Assembly (NCBI GenBank): GCA_003242315.1
Contig: QGUY01000157.1
Location: forward strand, 1-9,202
From: Bacteroidota bacterium
GTDB taxonomy: Bacteria > Bacteroidota > Bacteroidia > Cytophagales > Cyclobacteriaceae
Reading direction: 5' to 3'
DNA length: 9,202 bases
Notes under the pieces: model-generated
The model's input: only the letters and a program-made list of their open reading frames with translations
The model's database searches: none
What the model was told of the DNA's origin: nothing
Shown: piece after piece, positions 1-6,255 of the stretch
Numbering within the stretch: position 1 is the stretch's first letter
Layout of the letters: every line of letters starts with the position of its first letter
Translations under genes and position numbers: made by a program

Positions 1-112
1 TGAAAAAGAGAAAAAAAACCAGCCTTCTTTTTTTTCATCCGCGCCCCCAACAAAAACCAACGGAAAAAACACCACACCACCCACCCAAAAACGAAAAATC
101 TAAATTTCCGCG
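1..112. other. Low-complexity, probably error-rich contig end
   Basis: These bases are dominated by homopolymers (runs of 8 A and 10 T) and by A/C-only stretches on the plus strand, so the minus strand is almost all G and T. This is unlike the rest of the window. The VTT-like frame stays open through it, but the encoded residues (WVVWCFFRWFLL, then MKKKK) drift away from what the family shows. I read this as degraded sequence at an assembly edge rather than biology. A genuine low-complexity tail remains possible. Confidence 0.5.
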
Positions 113-632
113 TCGTGCAAATCAGCAGGAATTCGTGGAAGTTGTAATGAATGGAGCCTGCCAGCATACACGTCGCTGAGAAAGGAACCGGCGTCACTGC
201 CCCGACAAATACAAGATACCCGCCATAGCGTTGCAGGTTCCGATCATACTGGGACAGATATCGCTCGTGAAGCCTTGTGTAGAACGCAGTTTTCGAAAAG
301 CGTTTTCCTATCCAGTATCCAATTATTGCAGCGACATAGGATAGGATTGTGAGGATGGCCAGGTTAATAATATATGATACGAGGGAAATATCGTGGAGTA
401 TCCATACCATCATGAAGAACTCCGGCGGAATGAGACCGAACACGACTTCAGAGGCGAAGAATATTCCAAACAGAGGCAAAGGTTTATCGTAGATGGATCC
501 AATCGTCTCCTGAAAGTTTTCCTGAAGATAGTCTTCAAGGAGGATAAATGCCGTGATGATTACGGCAAACCAAAGGAACCCTTTCAGCAAATTTCTGAAC
601 AGGAACTGCGACCTTGACTCTTGCTCCTCCAT
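1..632 (-). CDS. VTT-domain (DedA/SNARE-associated-like) membrane protein, 3' end missing
   Basis: Reading from the ATG at 632 down to base 3 gives 210 uninterrupted codons with no stop, so the gene leaves the window. It is an integral membrane protein: a hydrophobic stretch near residues 16-31 (GFLWFAVIITAFILL), then PLPLFGIFFASEVVFGLIPPE, a hydrophobic segment with GYWIGKR, and the loop RYGGYLVFVGAVTPVPFSATCMLAGS followed by a TR.FRF pair of basic residues. The proline-bearing TPVPFS loop and the trailing arginines fit the VTT/DedA-like family; relatives are around 200 residues, so little is missing. Some VTT proteins move lipids or lipid carriers across membranes, but the substrate here is unknown. 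The start lies 5 bases past the stop of the GNAT-like gene, so co-transcription is likely. The last ~35 codons come from suspicious low-complexity sequence and should not be trusted. Confidence 0.72.
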   Translation of the reverse strand, partial: MEEQESRSQFLFRNLLKGFLWFAVIITAFILLEDYLQENFQETIGSIYDKPLPLFGIFFASEVVFGLIPPEFFMMVWILHDISLVSYIINLAILTILSYVAAIIGYWIGKRFSKTAFYTRLHERYLSQYDRNLQRYGGYLVFVGAVTPVPFSATCMLAGSIHYNFHEFLLICTTRKFRFFVFGWVVWCFFRWFLLGARMKKKKAGFFSLF

Positions 633-636
633 ATAT

Positions 637-1806
637 TTATCCCAGTACCGGCGCCCGTCTGAACGGCTTAGATTCGTCGAAAAGCTTGCGGTATGTGGCA
701 TGCCGTTTAACCACGCTGGCGCCCACCTGTTCCACAACCCGGATCATTTTCGGGTTGAAGTCTCCGATCCAGTTCATTTCGTATTCCTTGTACGCCGTTT
801 GCTGATGCTGCAGCACTTGCGCCGCAGTCATTACCAACGCTCCATCTAACCCTTTGCCCTGATGTTCGGGCGCAACACCAAACAGTACACCCAGCGCCTT
901 CGTATTGCCTTTTACATATCTGTGCCAAAGGAACTTCAGCTTGCCGATCCAGTCCAGCTTCCCGTTCACATGCTTCAGTATCTGATTGACCTCAGGTACT
1001 GACAGGTACATGGCCACGGGCTCCCCTTTGTAAAAGCCAAAGTACAACAATTTTCTGTCCAGTATCGGCTTCATCTGTTTTACCAGCCTTTGAGCCTGTG
1101 GCAGCGAAATTTCGGGATTCTCAGAGCGGTTGGACCACGCTCTGGAATAGACGCTGACGATGTACTCGGGTAATTTTTTCAACTCATCCCTTCTGAGGTA
1201 CCGGAACTCGTAATCCGGATCTCGGGCAACGAGCTCTGCCTTGTATGCAAGTCGCTCCGACAAGGGATCCAGGACTTTCCTGCCGAACGTCAGCTGATAA
1301 AAGTACACCTTGAAACCGTAGGCCTCAAAGAGCTTCTGATAGTATGGGAAATTGTAGTTGCATTGATAAGCAGGTTCGCGGTCAAAACCCTCCACGAGCA
1401 GTCCCCACCATCGATCGCGACTTCCGAAATTTATGGGGCCATCCATCGCCTCCATTCCTCGCGCCTGGAGCCATGATTTACACTGATCGAATAGCGTAAA
1501 GGCAGCAGTCTGGTCGTCAATGCATTCAAAAAAGCCCATACCGCCAGTAGGCTGATCGTTGCCCTTGTGTACCGTCTTTCGGTTCACAAACGCGGCTACC
1601 CTCCCAATGGGCTTTCCTGCGTCATCGTAGAGTACCCACCTCGTGCATTCACCGTGACGAAAGGCGTGATTTTTCTTAGGATCGAATACCGCTTCAATAT
1701 CCTGGTCGAGAGGCCTGATCCAGTGGGGTTCCTTCTTGTACAGGCTCACAGGAAGGTCCAGAAAGTCCCTGACCTCCCGTGGCGTGCTCACCTCAACAAT
1801 TCTCAT
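637..1806 (-). CDS. Large GNAT-fold acyltransferase-like protein (YghO-like)
   Basis: This 389-residue protein has no signal peptide or clear membrane segment and is probably cytoplasmic. The N-terminal half has LYKKEPHWIRPLDQDI (22-37), DPKKNHAFRHGE (42-53), GRVAAFVNR (68-76), QPTGGMGFFECIDD (85-98) and GMEAMDGPINFG (117-128), a pattern I associate with the long GNAT-like proteins annotated as YghO-like or as N-acetyltransferases. The C-terminal half carries a motif-A-like acyl-CoA loop, VAPEHQGKGLDGAL (311-324). There the last glycine of the usual [RQ]xxGxG is aspartate (D321), so donor binding may differ from a standard acetyltransferase. GNAT-fold enzymes transfer acyl groups from acyl-CoA or acyl-ACP to amines, and some relatives act in lipid synthesis; the substrate here is not visible. 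Its ATG overlaps the kinase stop codon (ATGA), implying translational coupling. The family call is fairly firm, the activity is not. Confidence 0.72.
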   Translation of the reverse strand: MRIVEVSTPREVRDFLDLPVSLYKKEPHWIRPLDQDIEAVFDPKKNHAFRHGECTRWVLYDDAGKPIGRVAAFVNRKTVHKGNDQPTGGMGFFECIDDQTAAFTLFDQCKSWLQARGMEAMDGPINFGSRDRWWGLLVEGFDREPAYQCNYNFPYYQKLFEAYGFKVYFYQLTFGRKVLDPLSERLAYKAELVARDPDYEFRYLRRDELKKLPEYIVSVYSRAWSNRSENPEISLPQAQRLVKQMKPILDRKLLYFGFYKGEPVAMYLSVPEVNQILKHVNGKLDWIGKLKFLWHRYVKGNTKALGVLFGVAPEHQGKGLDGALVMTAAQVLQHQQTAYKEYEMNWIGDFNPKMIRVVEQVGASVVKRHATYRKLFDESKPFRRAPVLG

Positions 1807-3644
1807 TTCGACTGCTCGTCATACACTATCGGAAACGGTTTAACGATTCCACTGGCAATCCGGTTCGGCAATACTATATGGAACCTCGTACCCTCGCCCT
1901 GTTTGCTGGCCACGCTTATTTCACCACCAAGTTTTTCAACAGCGTTCTTCACAATGTACAAGCCGATTCCGGATCCATCGGATTGTTCCGTAGCCCGGAA
2001 GAACATTTCGAAGACGCGGGTAAGGTTCTCCTCAGAAATGCCAATACCATTATCAGCAAAGGTAATATCCGCCCGCAGGTTATCGACATGGACCTTTACG
2101 GCAACTTCCGGTATGCGGTTGCCCTTCATGTGGCGATATTTGATCGCATTCGAAACAAGGTTGCGGAAAATCTCTGCTACACGCCACGGGTCGCTGTAAA
2201 AATCGACTCCTCCCTCTACGGTCACATTCCAAACCATGTCCTTCGCCCCCTGCAGATAGTTCAGATCGCGGAACGCGTTTTCAATGATCTGTGCCAGTTC
2301 AACCTTACCGATGGTGACTTCCATCTTGAGGTTCTTGGAGTGGCTTAATACGTCGCTGATAAAATGATCCAGGTGCTCAACCTTTTCGCCGATAATACTG
2401 ATGTAATCCATTAGGTTATCTGGATTGTCGGGCACCCGGGAAAGATTGACAAGTCCCAGTATAGACGAAAGTGGCGCCCTCAGATCGTGCGACACCTTGT
2501 AGACGAAGTTGTCAAGTTCTGCGTTCCTGATTTTGAGTTCTTCTTCAACGCGTATCCGATCGGTAATATCAACGTAGACACCGAAGATGCCGATCGTTTG
2601 AGAATCCTGCATAACGGGAACACCATAGAGAATTACGTTCACCAGTTGTCCATTCTTGTGTCGCCGTACCGTTTCAACACTGATGATACGATTCTCTGTG
2701 ATGAGATTGTTCAGGTCAATCCCCTCGTTCCTCAATTCCTCAGGAACGATAAACTCATTCAGGTTATGATCTTTGAGTTCCTCCAGTTCATAACCAAACA
2801 TCTTCCGGAAGCCTTCGTTGATCTGCTGCACCTTTCCCCGCTCATCCAGCATGACCGTTGCCATCGGAATGCTGTTGAACAGTTGGGTAAAAAGCGTTTC
2901 GTTCTTTCGAACCATCGCTTCGGTGCGTTTCTTCTCCGTGATGTCCCGGAAGACCACCTGAACTGTGTTTCGCGCCCTGAAGATGAACGGAAATGCCATC
3001 TCCTCCACGTCCACTTCGGTGCCATCCAGGCGAATAAACTTTCGTTCGACCGCATTCGACGGAATACCATCACGCACAGACTCCATGCGTCGCACCATCG
3101 CCTCGCGTTCTGCTTCGGGAACAAAGAAATAACGACCGGCATCGTTGAGTTCCCGAGCACGCTGTGCGCCGAAAATCTGCATAGCCATATCGTTGGCAAA
3201 GACGATTTCATCGTTGTCGAGGATGATAATGCCGATGGGAATTCTCCGCACCATGAGCTGGTAGCGGATTTCACTTTCCTTGGCTGACAGACGTCTCTCG
3301 GTGATATCCTGAAGAATACCGCGTCGGATAATTGTCCCGTCAGAAAGTTCTTCGTGGTTGGAATTGATCTCGATCCAGCGCTGATGGCCTCTCACGAACA
3401 TGCGTCCTTGCCATGACCATCCTTTCCCTGTCTGTTCGCTTTCGTAGGAAGTTTGCTGGAGATACTCAAGGTCATCCGGGTGGACAAGGCGTTCCATCAC
3501 ACCCGGGTCATTCATAATCTCCTGCGCTTCCACACCCAGAATCCGCGCGCTGGAAGGGCTCACAAACGTAAATGCCCGTTTCCCATCAGGAAAGATGGTA
3601 TACTCATAAATAACCGCCGGTAGGTTCGCGATCAGATCCTGCAT
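1803..3644 (-). CDS. Cytoplasmic sensor histidine kinase with three PAS domains
   Basis: This 613-residue two-component sensor has no transmembrane segment, so it should sense an intracellular signal. Three PAS/PAC units precede the kinase core: about 1-118 (ending GILQDITERR), 125-239 (ending VVFRDITEKK) and 245-365 (ending VYVDITDRIR). The dimerisation and phosphoacceptor helix has VSHDLRAPLSSILGL with the likely phosphorylated histidine H386. The ATPase domain shows the N box (FRNLVSNAIKY, N495 and N499), G1 box (DNGIGIS, 531-537), F box (FEMFFRA) and G2 box (GSGIGLYIVK, 557-566), so all catalytic motifs are intact. No heme or flavin signature is evident in the PAS units. No response regulator lies in the window, so its partner is elsewhere. 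ATG 3644 is the only usual start codon between an in-frame upstream stop and the first PAS domain. No strong ribosome-binding site is seen, as is common in Bacteroidota. Confidence 0.93.
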   Translation of the reverse strand: MQDLIANLPAVIYEYTIFPDGKRAFTFVSPSSARILGVEAQEIMNDPGVMERLVHPDDLEYLQQTSYESEQTGKGWSWQGRMFVRGHQRWIEINSNHEELSDGTIIRRGILQDITERRLSAKESEIRYQLMVRRIPIGIIILDNDEIVFANDMAMQIFGAQRARELNDAGRYFFVPEAEREAMVRRMESVRDGIPSNAVERKFIRLDGTEVDVEEMAFPFIFRARNTVQVVFRDITEKKRTEAMVRKNETLFTQLFNSIPMATVMLDERGKVQQINEGFRKMFGYELEELKDHNLNEFIVPEELRNEGIDLNNLITENRIISVETVRRHKNGQLVNVILYGVPVMQDSQTIGIFGVYVDITDRIRVEEELKIRNAELDNFVYKVSHDLRAPLSSILGLVNLSRVPDNPDNLMDYISIIGEKVEHLDHFISDVLSHSKNLKMEVTIGKVELAQIIENAFRDLNYLQGAKDMVWNVTVEGGVDFYSDPWRVAEIFRNLVSNAIKYRHMKGNRIPEVAVKVHVDNLRADITFADNGIGISEENLTRVFEMFFRATEQSDGSGIGLYIVKNAVEKLGGEISVASKQGEGTRFHIVLPNRIASGIVKPFPIVYDEQSK

Positions 3645-3684
3645 GGATGGCGTTGAATTGGCTCTCTTAAGAAGGTGAATACAG

Positions 3685-3701
3685 CGACATGCCGGATGTC
3701 G
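3685..3701. repeat. Short inverted repeat upstream of the kinase gene
   Basis: CGACAT at 3685-3690 and ATGTCG at 3696-3701 are perfect 6-bp complements around a 5-base spacer. The repeat ends 41 bases upstream of the kinase start. It could be a small RNA hairpin in the leader or a dimeric regulator site; its size also allows chance. Confidence 0.3.
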
Positions 3702-3723
3702 TCACCGCTACTCAGCGTTGATG

Positions 3724-3756
3724 GGCGGCTCTCCAAAAATCCCCCATTTGGCCGCC
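3724..3756 (-). repeat. Interrupted inverted repeat in the kinase leader
   Basis: GGCGGC (3724-3729) pairs with GCCGCC (3751-3756). Inside it CAAA (3734-3737) pairs with TTTG (3747-3750) after a 4-base bulge, leaving a 9-base loop with a C run on the plus strand. That gives ten pairs in two blocks. No U run follows in the minus-strand direction, so it does not look like a standard terminator. It may be a leader structure of the kinase mRNA or a 3' structure for the upstream transcript. Confidence 0.35.
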
Positions 3757-3838
3757 AATAACCGGAAATTTAAAGGCGGATACGCACGATTCGTTTGCGA
3801 CGATTGATCCGGCCTCCCATGATGTTGTATTCAGCCTT

Positions 3839-3868
3839 GCAATTTAGCGCATAACGAGCACAAAACAA
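3839..3868 (-). promoter_or_regulatory. Weak candidate promoter for the kinase operon
   Basis: On the minus strand TTG (3868-3866) is followed after 19 bases by TAAATTGC (3846-3839). This partly resembles the Bacteroidota pattern of TTG near -33 and TAnnTTTG near -7; the last two bases do not match. If real, transcription would start near 3834 and leave a leader of about 190 bases containing both inverted repeats. The match is weak and the assignment is tentative. Confidence 0.22.
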
Positions 3869-3896
3869 TGAAGCTATTGCCTACCTGCTCATCCTT

Positions 3897-4520
3897 CTAT
3901 CGATCATTTCCGAGCACAAATCGCGCGCTTTTCATGAATCCACCGTAAAAAAAATCGTACGACCGCAAAACAAATCCCGTTCGTTCAAGACATCCCTCCC
4001 AGTCGGGCAATTTCGACGCTTCAATGGCGCACAGAATCCTAAAAAAGCGGTACATGAGCCAAAGCATCGCACCGTGCCAGGATCGCAAACACACAAAATC
4101 ACTGACCAGCCATGTTCCACCACGCTTTAACCTTTCGCCAACAGCATCGCAAACGCGTTGCAGTGTCTCGTTTGTAAACAAATCCAGGAAGTAATGCGTG
4201 ATTACTGCATCGAACGCAACATCGGGTACGTGCTCCCAGCTTCCCTCGATAAACCTCACATCAAGGCCCTTCCCGTGCTTCCTCGCCCTGTCGAGCATGA
4301 CACGTGAGGACTCGACATAGTATACGGTGCAATTGCGTGTGCGAACGCTTAGTTCATCCAATATCCACCCGGTGCCTCCACCCAGTATCAAAACCGTCGA
4401 TCCAGGTGCAATGGACTCGAGAAAGCGAACCTGCGACTGCCTCATGCGATCGGCAAAAACAACGCGCACGAGTGGATCATAAAGCCACGCGACATTGTCA
4501 AAGTTCGCTTTGCCTTTCAT
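3897..4520 (-). CDS. Class I SAM-dependent methyltransferase
   Basis: From the chosen start this is a 207-residue soluble Rossmann-fold methyltransferase. It opens with ANFDNVAWLYDPLVRVVF, the YD-type lead-in common in UbiE-like and related enzymes. The SAM-binding motif I is VLILGGGTGWILDEL (43-57), followed by an acidic strand end YYVESS (67-72, E70 expected to contact the SAM ribose) and a motif II/IV-like FDAVITHYFLDLF (103-115). The reading frame stays open upstream to 4748, but that extension lies inside the UbiA-like gene and does not look like protein. ATG 4520 forms an ATGA overlap with the upstream stop and begins just before the conserved lead-in, so I prefer it. Coupling to a membrane prenyltransferase-like protein hints at a shared, possibly lipidic, substrate. 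The acceptor cannot be told from sequence. Confidence 0.85.
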   Translation of the reverse strand: MKGKANFDNVAWLYDPLVRVVFADRMRQSQVRFLESIAPGSTVLILGGGTGWILDELSVRTRNCTVYYVESSRVMLDRARKHGKGLDVRFIEGSWEHVPDVAFDAVITHYFLDLFTNETLQRVCDAVGERLKRGGTWLVSDFVCLRSWHGAMLWLMYRFFRILCAIEASKLPDWEGCLERTGFVLRSYDFFYGGFMKSARFVLGNDR

Positions 4521-5335
4521 GCCAGTACCGCAACCAACGGTATCAGAAAAATCGAATCTCCCAGCAATCTGAAACGATCGCTTTCCGAAAAGTATTGCGG
4601 ATAGCGCATCAGGATAAGCAACACCGCGTTCATTACCAATAGCACGAGCGAGGGCAAAAAGCGATCTGCAATCATCAGATAGGCGCATACGCCGAAACCT
4701 GTCATCAGCGCGGCAACAATCACATGATGCGTAACACGAAGACCCCACCGGGTTGCAAATGAAGTCTGCGCGTTCTCCATGTCCGACTCATAGTCGAAGT
4801 ATGAGAACAGCAGGAGGTTAGACCATGCGACAAGAAAGAAAGCAATGATGAAGATTCCCTGATTGACTGTCAAAGGCCGGCCGCCCATAAATATGTAAGC
4901 TGGCAGGCCGACGCCGGCGGTATACAGTATCGCACCCAGCAATTCCTTTATCGAAATAAAAAAACGCTGCGCGATCAGATAAATCGCAACCGGTGCAGCA
5001 AGGATTAGTCCCGCCTGAAAAACCGCTGGCCGAATCTTCAATGCGAGAAGACCATCGGCAATCACAGCCACCGCGGTTATGGTGACCATGACCTTGAAAT
5101 GACGTTGATAAAAACTGTGACGATGTGTTACCGCTTCCTTTTCGATACGTCTGGCATCGAGCAGATGATCAGCACTGTAGATGATCCAAACCGTAAGACC
5201 CAGCATGATCAGCGCGGGAACTCCGGGACTGGAGCGGAGAACGTCGGCAAGAAACAACGCGCATATCACTGCCCCGGCAGCGACATCAATACTAAGGCTA
5301 TTGAGCAGGCGGTATGTCTTCAGTGCATAGGACAT
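4517..5335 (-). CDS. UbiA-superfamily-like polytopic membrane protein
   Basis: This 272-residue protein is strongly hydrophobic, with about eight or nine likely membrane helices. Two aspartate motifs sit where UbiA-type prenyltransferases bind Mg2+-diphosphate: SADHLLDARR (D56 and D60, DxxxD) and SYFDYESDMEN (D181 and D185, DxxxD). The classic first motif is NDxxDxxxD; here its leading N-D is replaced by I52-Y53, so only its second half is kept. A basic segment, THRHSFYQRH (70-79), follows the first motif. UbiA enzymes transfer a polyprenyl or similar group to an aromatic or other acceptor inside the membrane; I infer, but cannot show, such an activity. The gene begins 38 bases after the atpG stop and overlaps the methyltransferase start by 4 bp, so the two are probably made together. 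Divergent or inactive family members are an alternative. Confidence 0.68.
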   Translation of the reverse strand: MSYALKTYRLLNSLSIDVAAGAVICALFLADVLRSSPGVPALIMLGLTVWIIYSADHLLDARRIEKEAVTHRHSFYQRHFKVMVTITAVAVIADGLLALKIRPAVFQAGLILAAPVAIYLIAQRFFISIKELLGAILYTAGVGLPAYIFMGGRPLTVNQGIFIIAFFLVAWSNLLLFSYFDYESDMENAQTSFATRWGLRVTHHVIVAALMTGFGVCAYLMIADRFLPSLVLLVMNAVLLILMRYPQYFSESDRFRLLGDSIFLIPLVAVLA

Positions 5336-5345
5336 AAAACATCAA

Positions 5346-5377
5346 CTAGCACAGAAGACCGAAGGTTCTTCTGCTAG
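5346..5377 (-). promoter_or_regulatory. Hairpin overlapping the atpG stop codon
   Basis: CTAGCA (5346-5351) pairs with TGCTAG (5372-5377), GAAGA (5354-5358) with TCTTC (5367-5371), and CC (5359-5360) with GG (5364-5365). That gives 13 pairs with a 2-base bulge, a 1-base bulge and a 3-base loop. On the mRNA strand an alternative C(UUCG)G tetraloop is possible at the tip. The atpG stop TAG (5376-5374) lies in the 5' arm. Only a short broken T stretch follows, so termination would be partial at best. It may mark an attenuation, processing or 3'-end stability point between the atp genes and the UbiA-like pair. Confidence 0.5.
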
Positions 5378-6255
5378 GACGACTTGAGCGCTTCTGCGCC
5401 ACCCACGATCTCGAGGATTTCCTTCGTGATGGCAGCCTGCCGCGTGCGGTTATACGTGAGACGCAGTTCCCTGAGCAGTTCGCCCGCGTTTTCCGTGGCC
5501 TTGTCCATGGCTGTCATCCGAGCACCATTTTCAGCGGCATTGGAGTCGAGAAGAGCTTTGAACACCTGTACCCGAAGCGATTTTGGAATAAGTCCGGAAA
5601 TGATCTCTTCCTGATCCGGTTGATAGATGTAGTCGATGGGAACAACTTTCTTTTCCTGGGATGCCGGCGGCAGCACCGGAAGATACTGTTCGATGCGCAG
5701 GATTTGCGTGGCGACGTTCTTGAATTCGTTATAGAACAGGATAACCTTATCGTACTTGCCAGCACGATACGCATCCATTACGTGGTCAGCGATAGCTGAT
5801 ACATGCGCGAAGGTCAGGTCGTGGAACACGTTGACAAAGGCCGCGTCCACCGGAAAGTCGCGCTTGCGGAAGAACTCCAATCCTCTCTTGCCGAGCGGCA
5901 GGATGGTAACGGTCCTTTGCTTGCGCTGTTCACTGTACTGCTCGTCGATGACGCGCATTACTTCTTTGTATACGTTGCTGTTGAACGAGCCGCACAGTCC
6001 ACGGTCGGAGCTGATCACGATCATGAGGATGTTGCGTTCCGGACGCGGTTTGTTGTACCATCCGGGTTCCGCCCCATCTGTCGTGGAGAGGTTCTGCAGG
6101 ATTGCAGTCAGCTTCTGAGCAAAAGGGCGCATTTGCAGCACCTTCTCCTGCGAACGGCGCAGCTTTGCAGCGGCCACCATCTTCATGGCCTTGGTGATCT
6201 GCTGCGTCGATATTACCGACCCAATCCGGTTCTTTACTTCCTTTAAACTAGGCAT
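5374..6255 (-). CDS. atpG: F1Fo ATP synthase gamma subunit
   Basis: This 293-residue protein is the central rotor shaft that turns inside the alpha3beta3 head and links catalysis to the c ring. The N-terminal helix, KEVKNRIGSVISTQQITKAMKMVAAAKLRR, is the conserved coiled-coil arm, SSDRGLCGSFN is the family core motif, and the C-terminal helix ends with the signature AITKEILEIVGGAEAL. Length is normal. The segment around YNKPRPERN and SQEKKVVPIDYIYQP is of the kind that varies between phyla. The start codon overlaps the end of atpA by 8 bases (the atpA TAG is at 6250-6248), and an AGGA-type sequence lies about 4 bases upstream of the ATG, close for a Shine-Dalgarno. Translation is therefore probably coupled to atpA. 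No atpD or atpC follows, so beta and epsilon must be encoded elsewhere. Confidence 0.97.
   Translation of the reverse strand: MPSLKEVKNRIGSVISTQQITKAMKMVAAAKLRRSQEKVLQMRPFAQKLTAILQNLSTTDGAEPGWYNKPRPERNILMIVISSDRGLCGSFNSNVYKEVMRVIDEQYSEQRKQRTVTILPLGKRGLEFFRKRDFPVDAAFVNVFHDLTFAHVSAIADHVMDAYRAGKYDKVILFYNEFKNVATQILRIEQYLPVLPPASQEKKVVPIDYIYQPDQEEIISGLIPKSLRVQVFKALLDSNAAENGARMTAMDKATENAGELLRELRLTYNRTRQAAITKEILEIVGGAEALKSS

Larger units (their letters stand above)
3645..3896. other. Intergenic region between methyltransferase and kinase genes
   Basis: I see no gene in these 252 bases on either strand. The stretch separates the minus-strand methyltransferase from the minus-strand kinase operon, so it should hold the end of one transcript and the promoter and leader of the next. 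It contains two modest inverted repeats (3685-3701 and 3724-3756) and a weak promoter-like sequence near 3839-3868, listed separately. There is no hairpin with a following U run, so a classical intrinsic terminator after the methyltransferase is not evident. Confidence 0.7.

Noticed and set aside
1567..3287. Long open frames on the plus strand at 1567-2199, 1779-2348 and 2487-3287
   Set aside because: They lie antisense to the histidine kinase (the first mostly antisense to the GNAT-like gene), and their translations have no recognisable domains. The minus-strand proteins carry complete conserved motifs over the same bases.
3840..3900. GAGCA/TGCTC pairing just after the methyltransferase stop as an intrinsic terminator
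   Set aside because: The stem is only five pairs around a long loop and no U run follows.
4521..4748. Upstream extension of the methyltransferase frame to an ATG at 4748
   Set aside because: It would add 76 cysteine- and arginine-rich residues entirely inside the UbiA-like gene. The ATG at 4520 gives an ATGA overlap and starts right before the conserved lead-in of the family.
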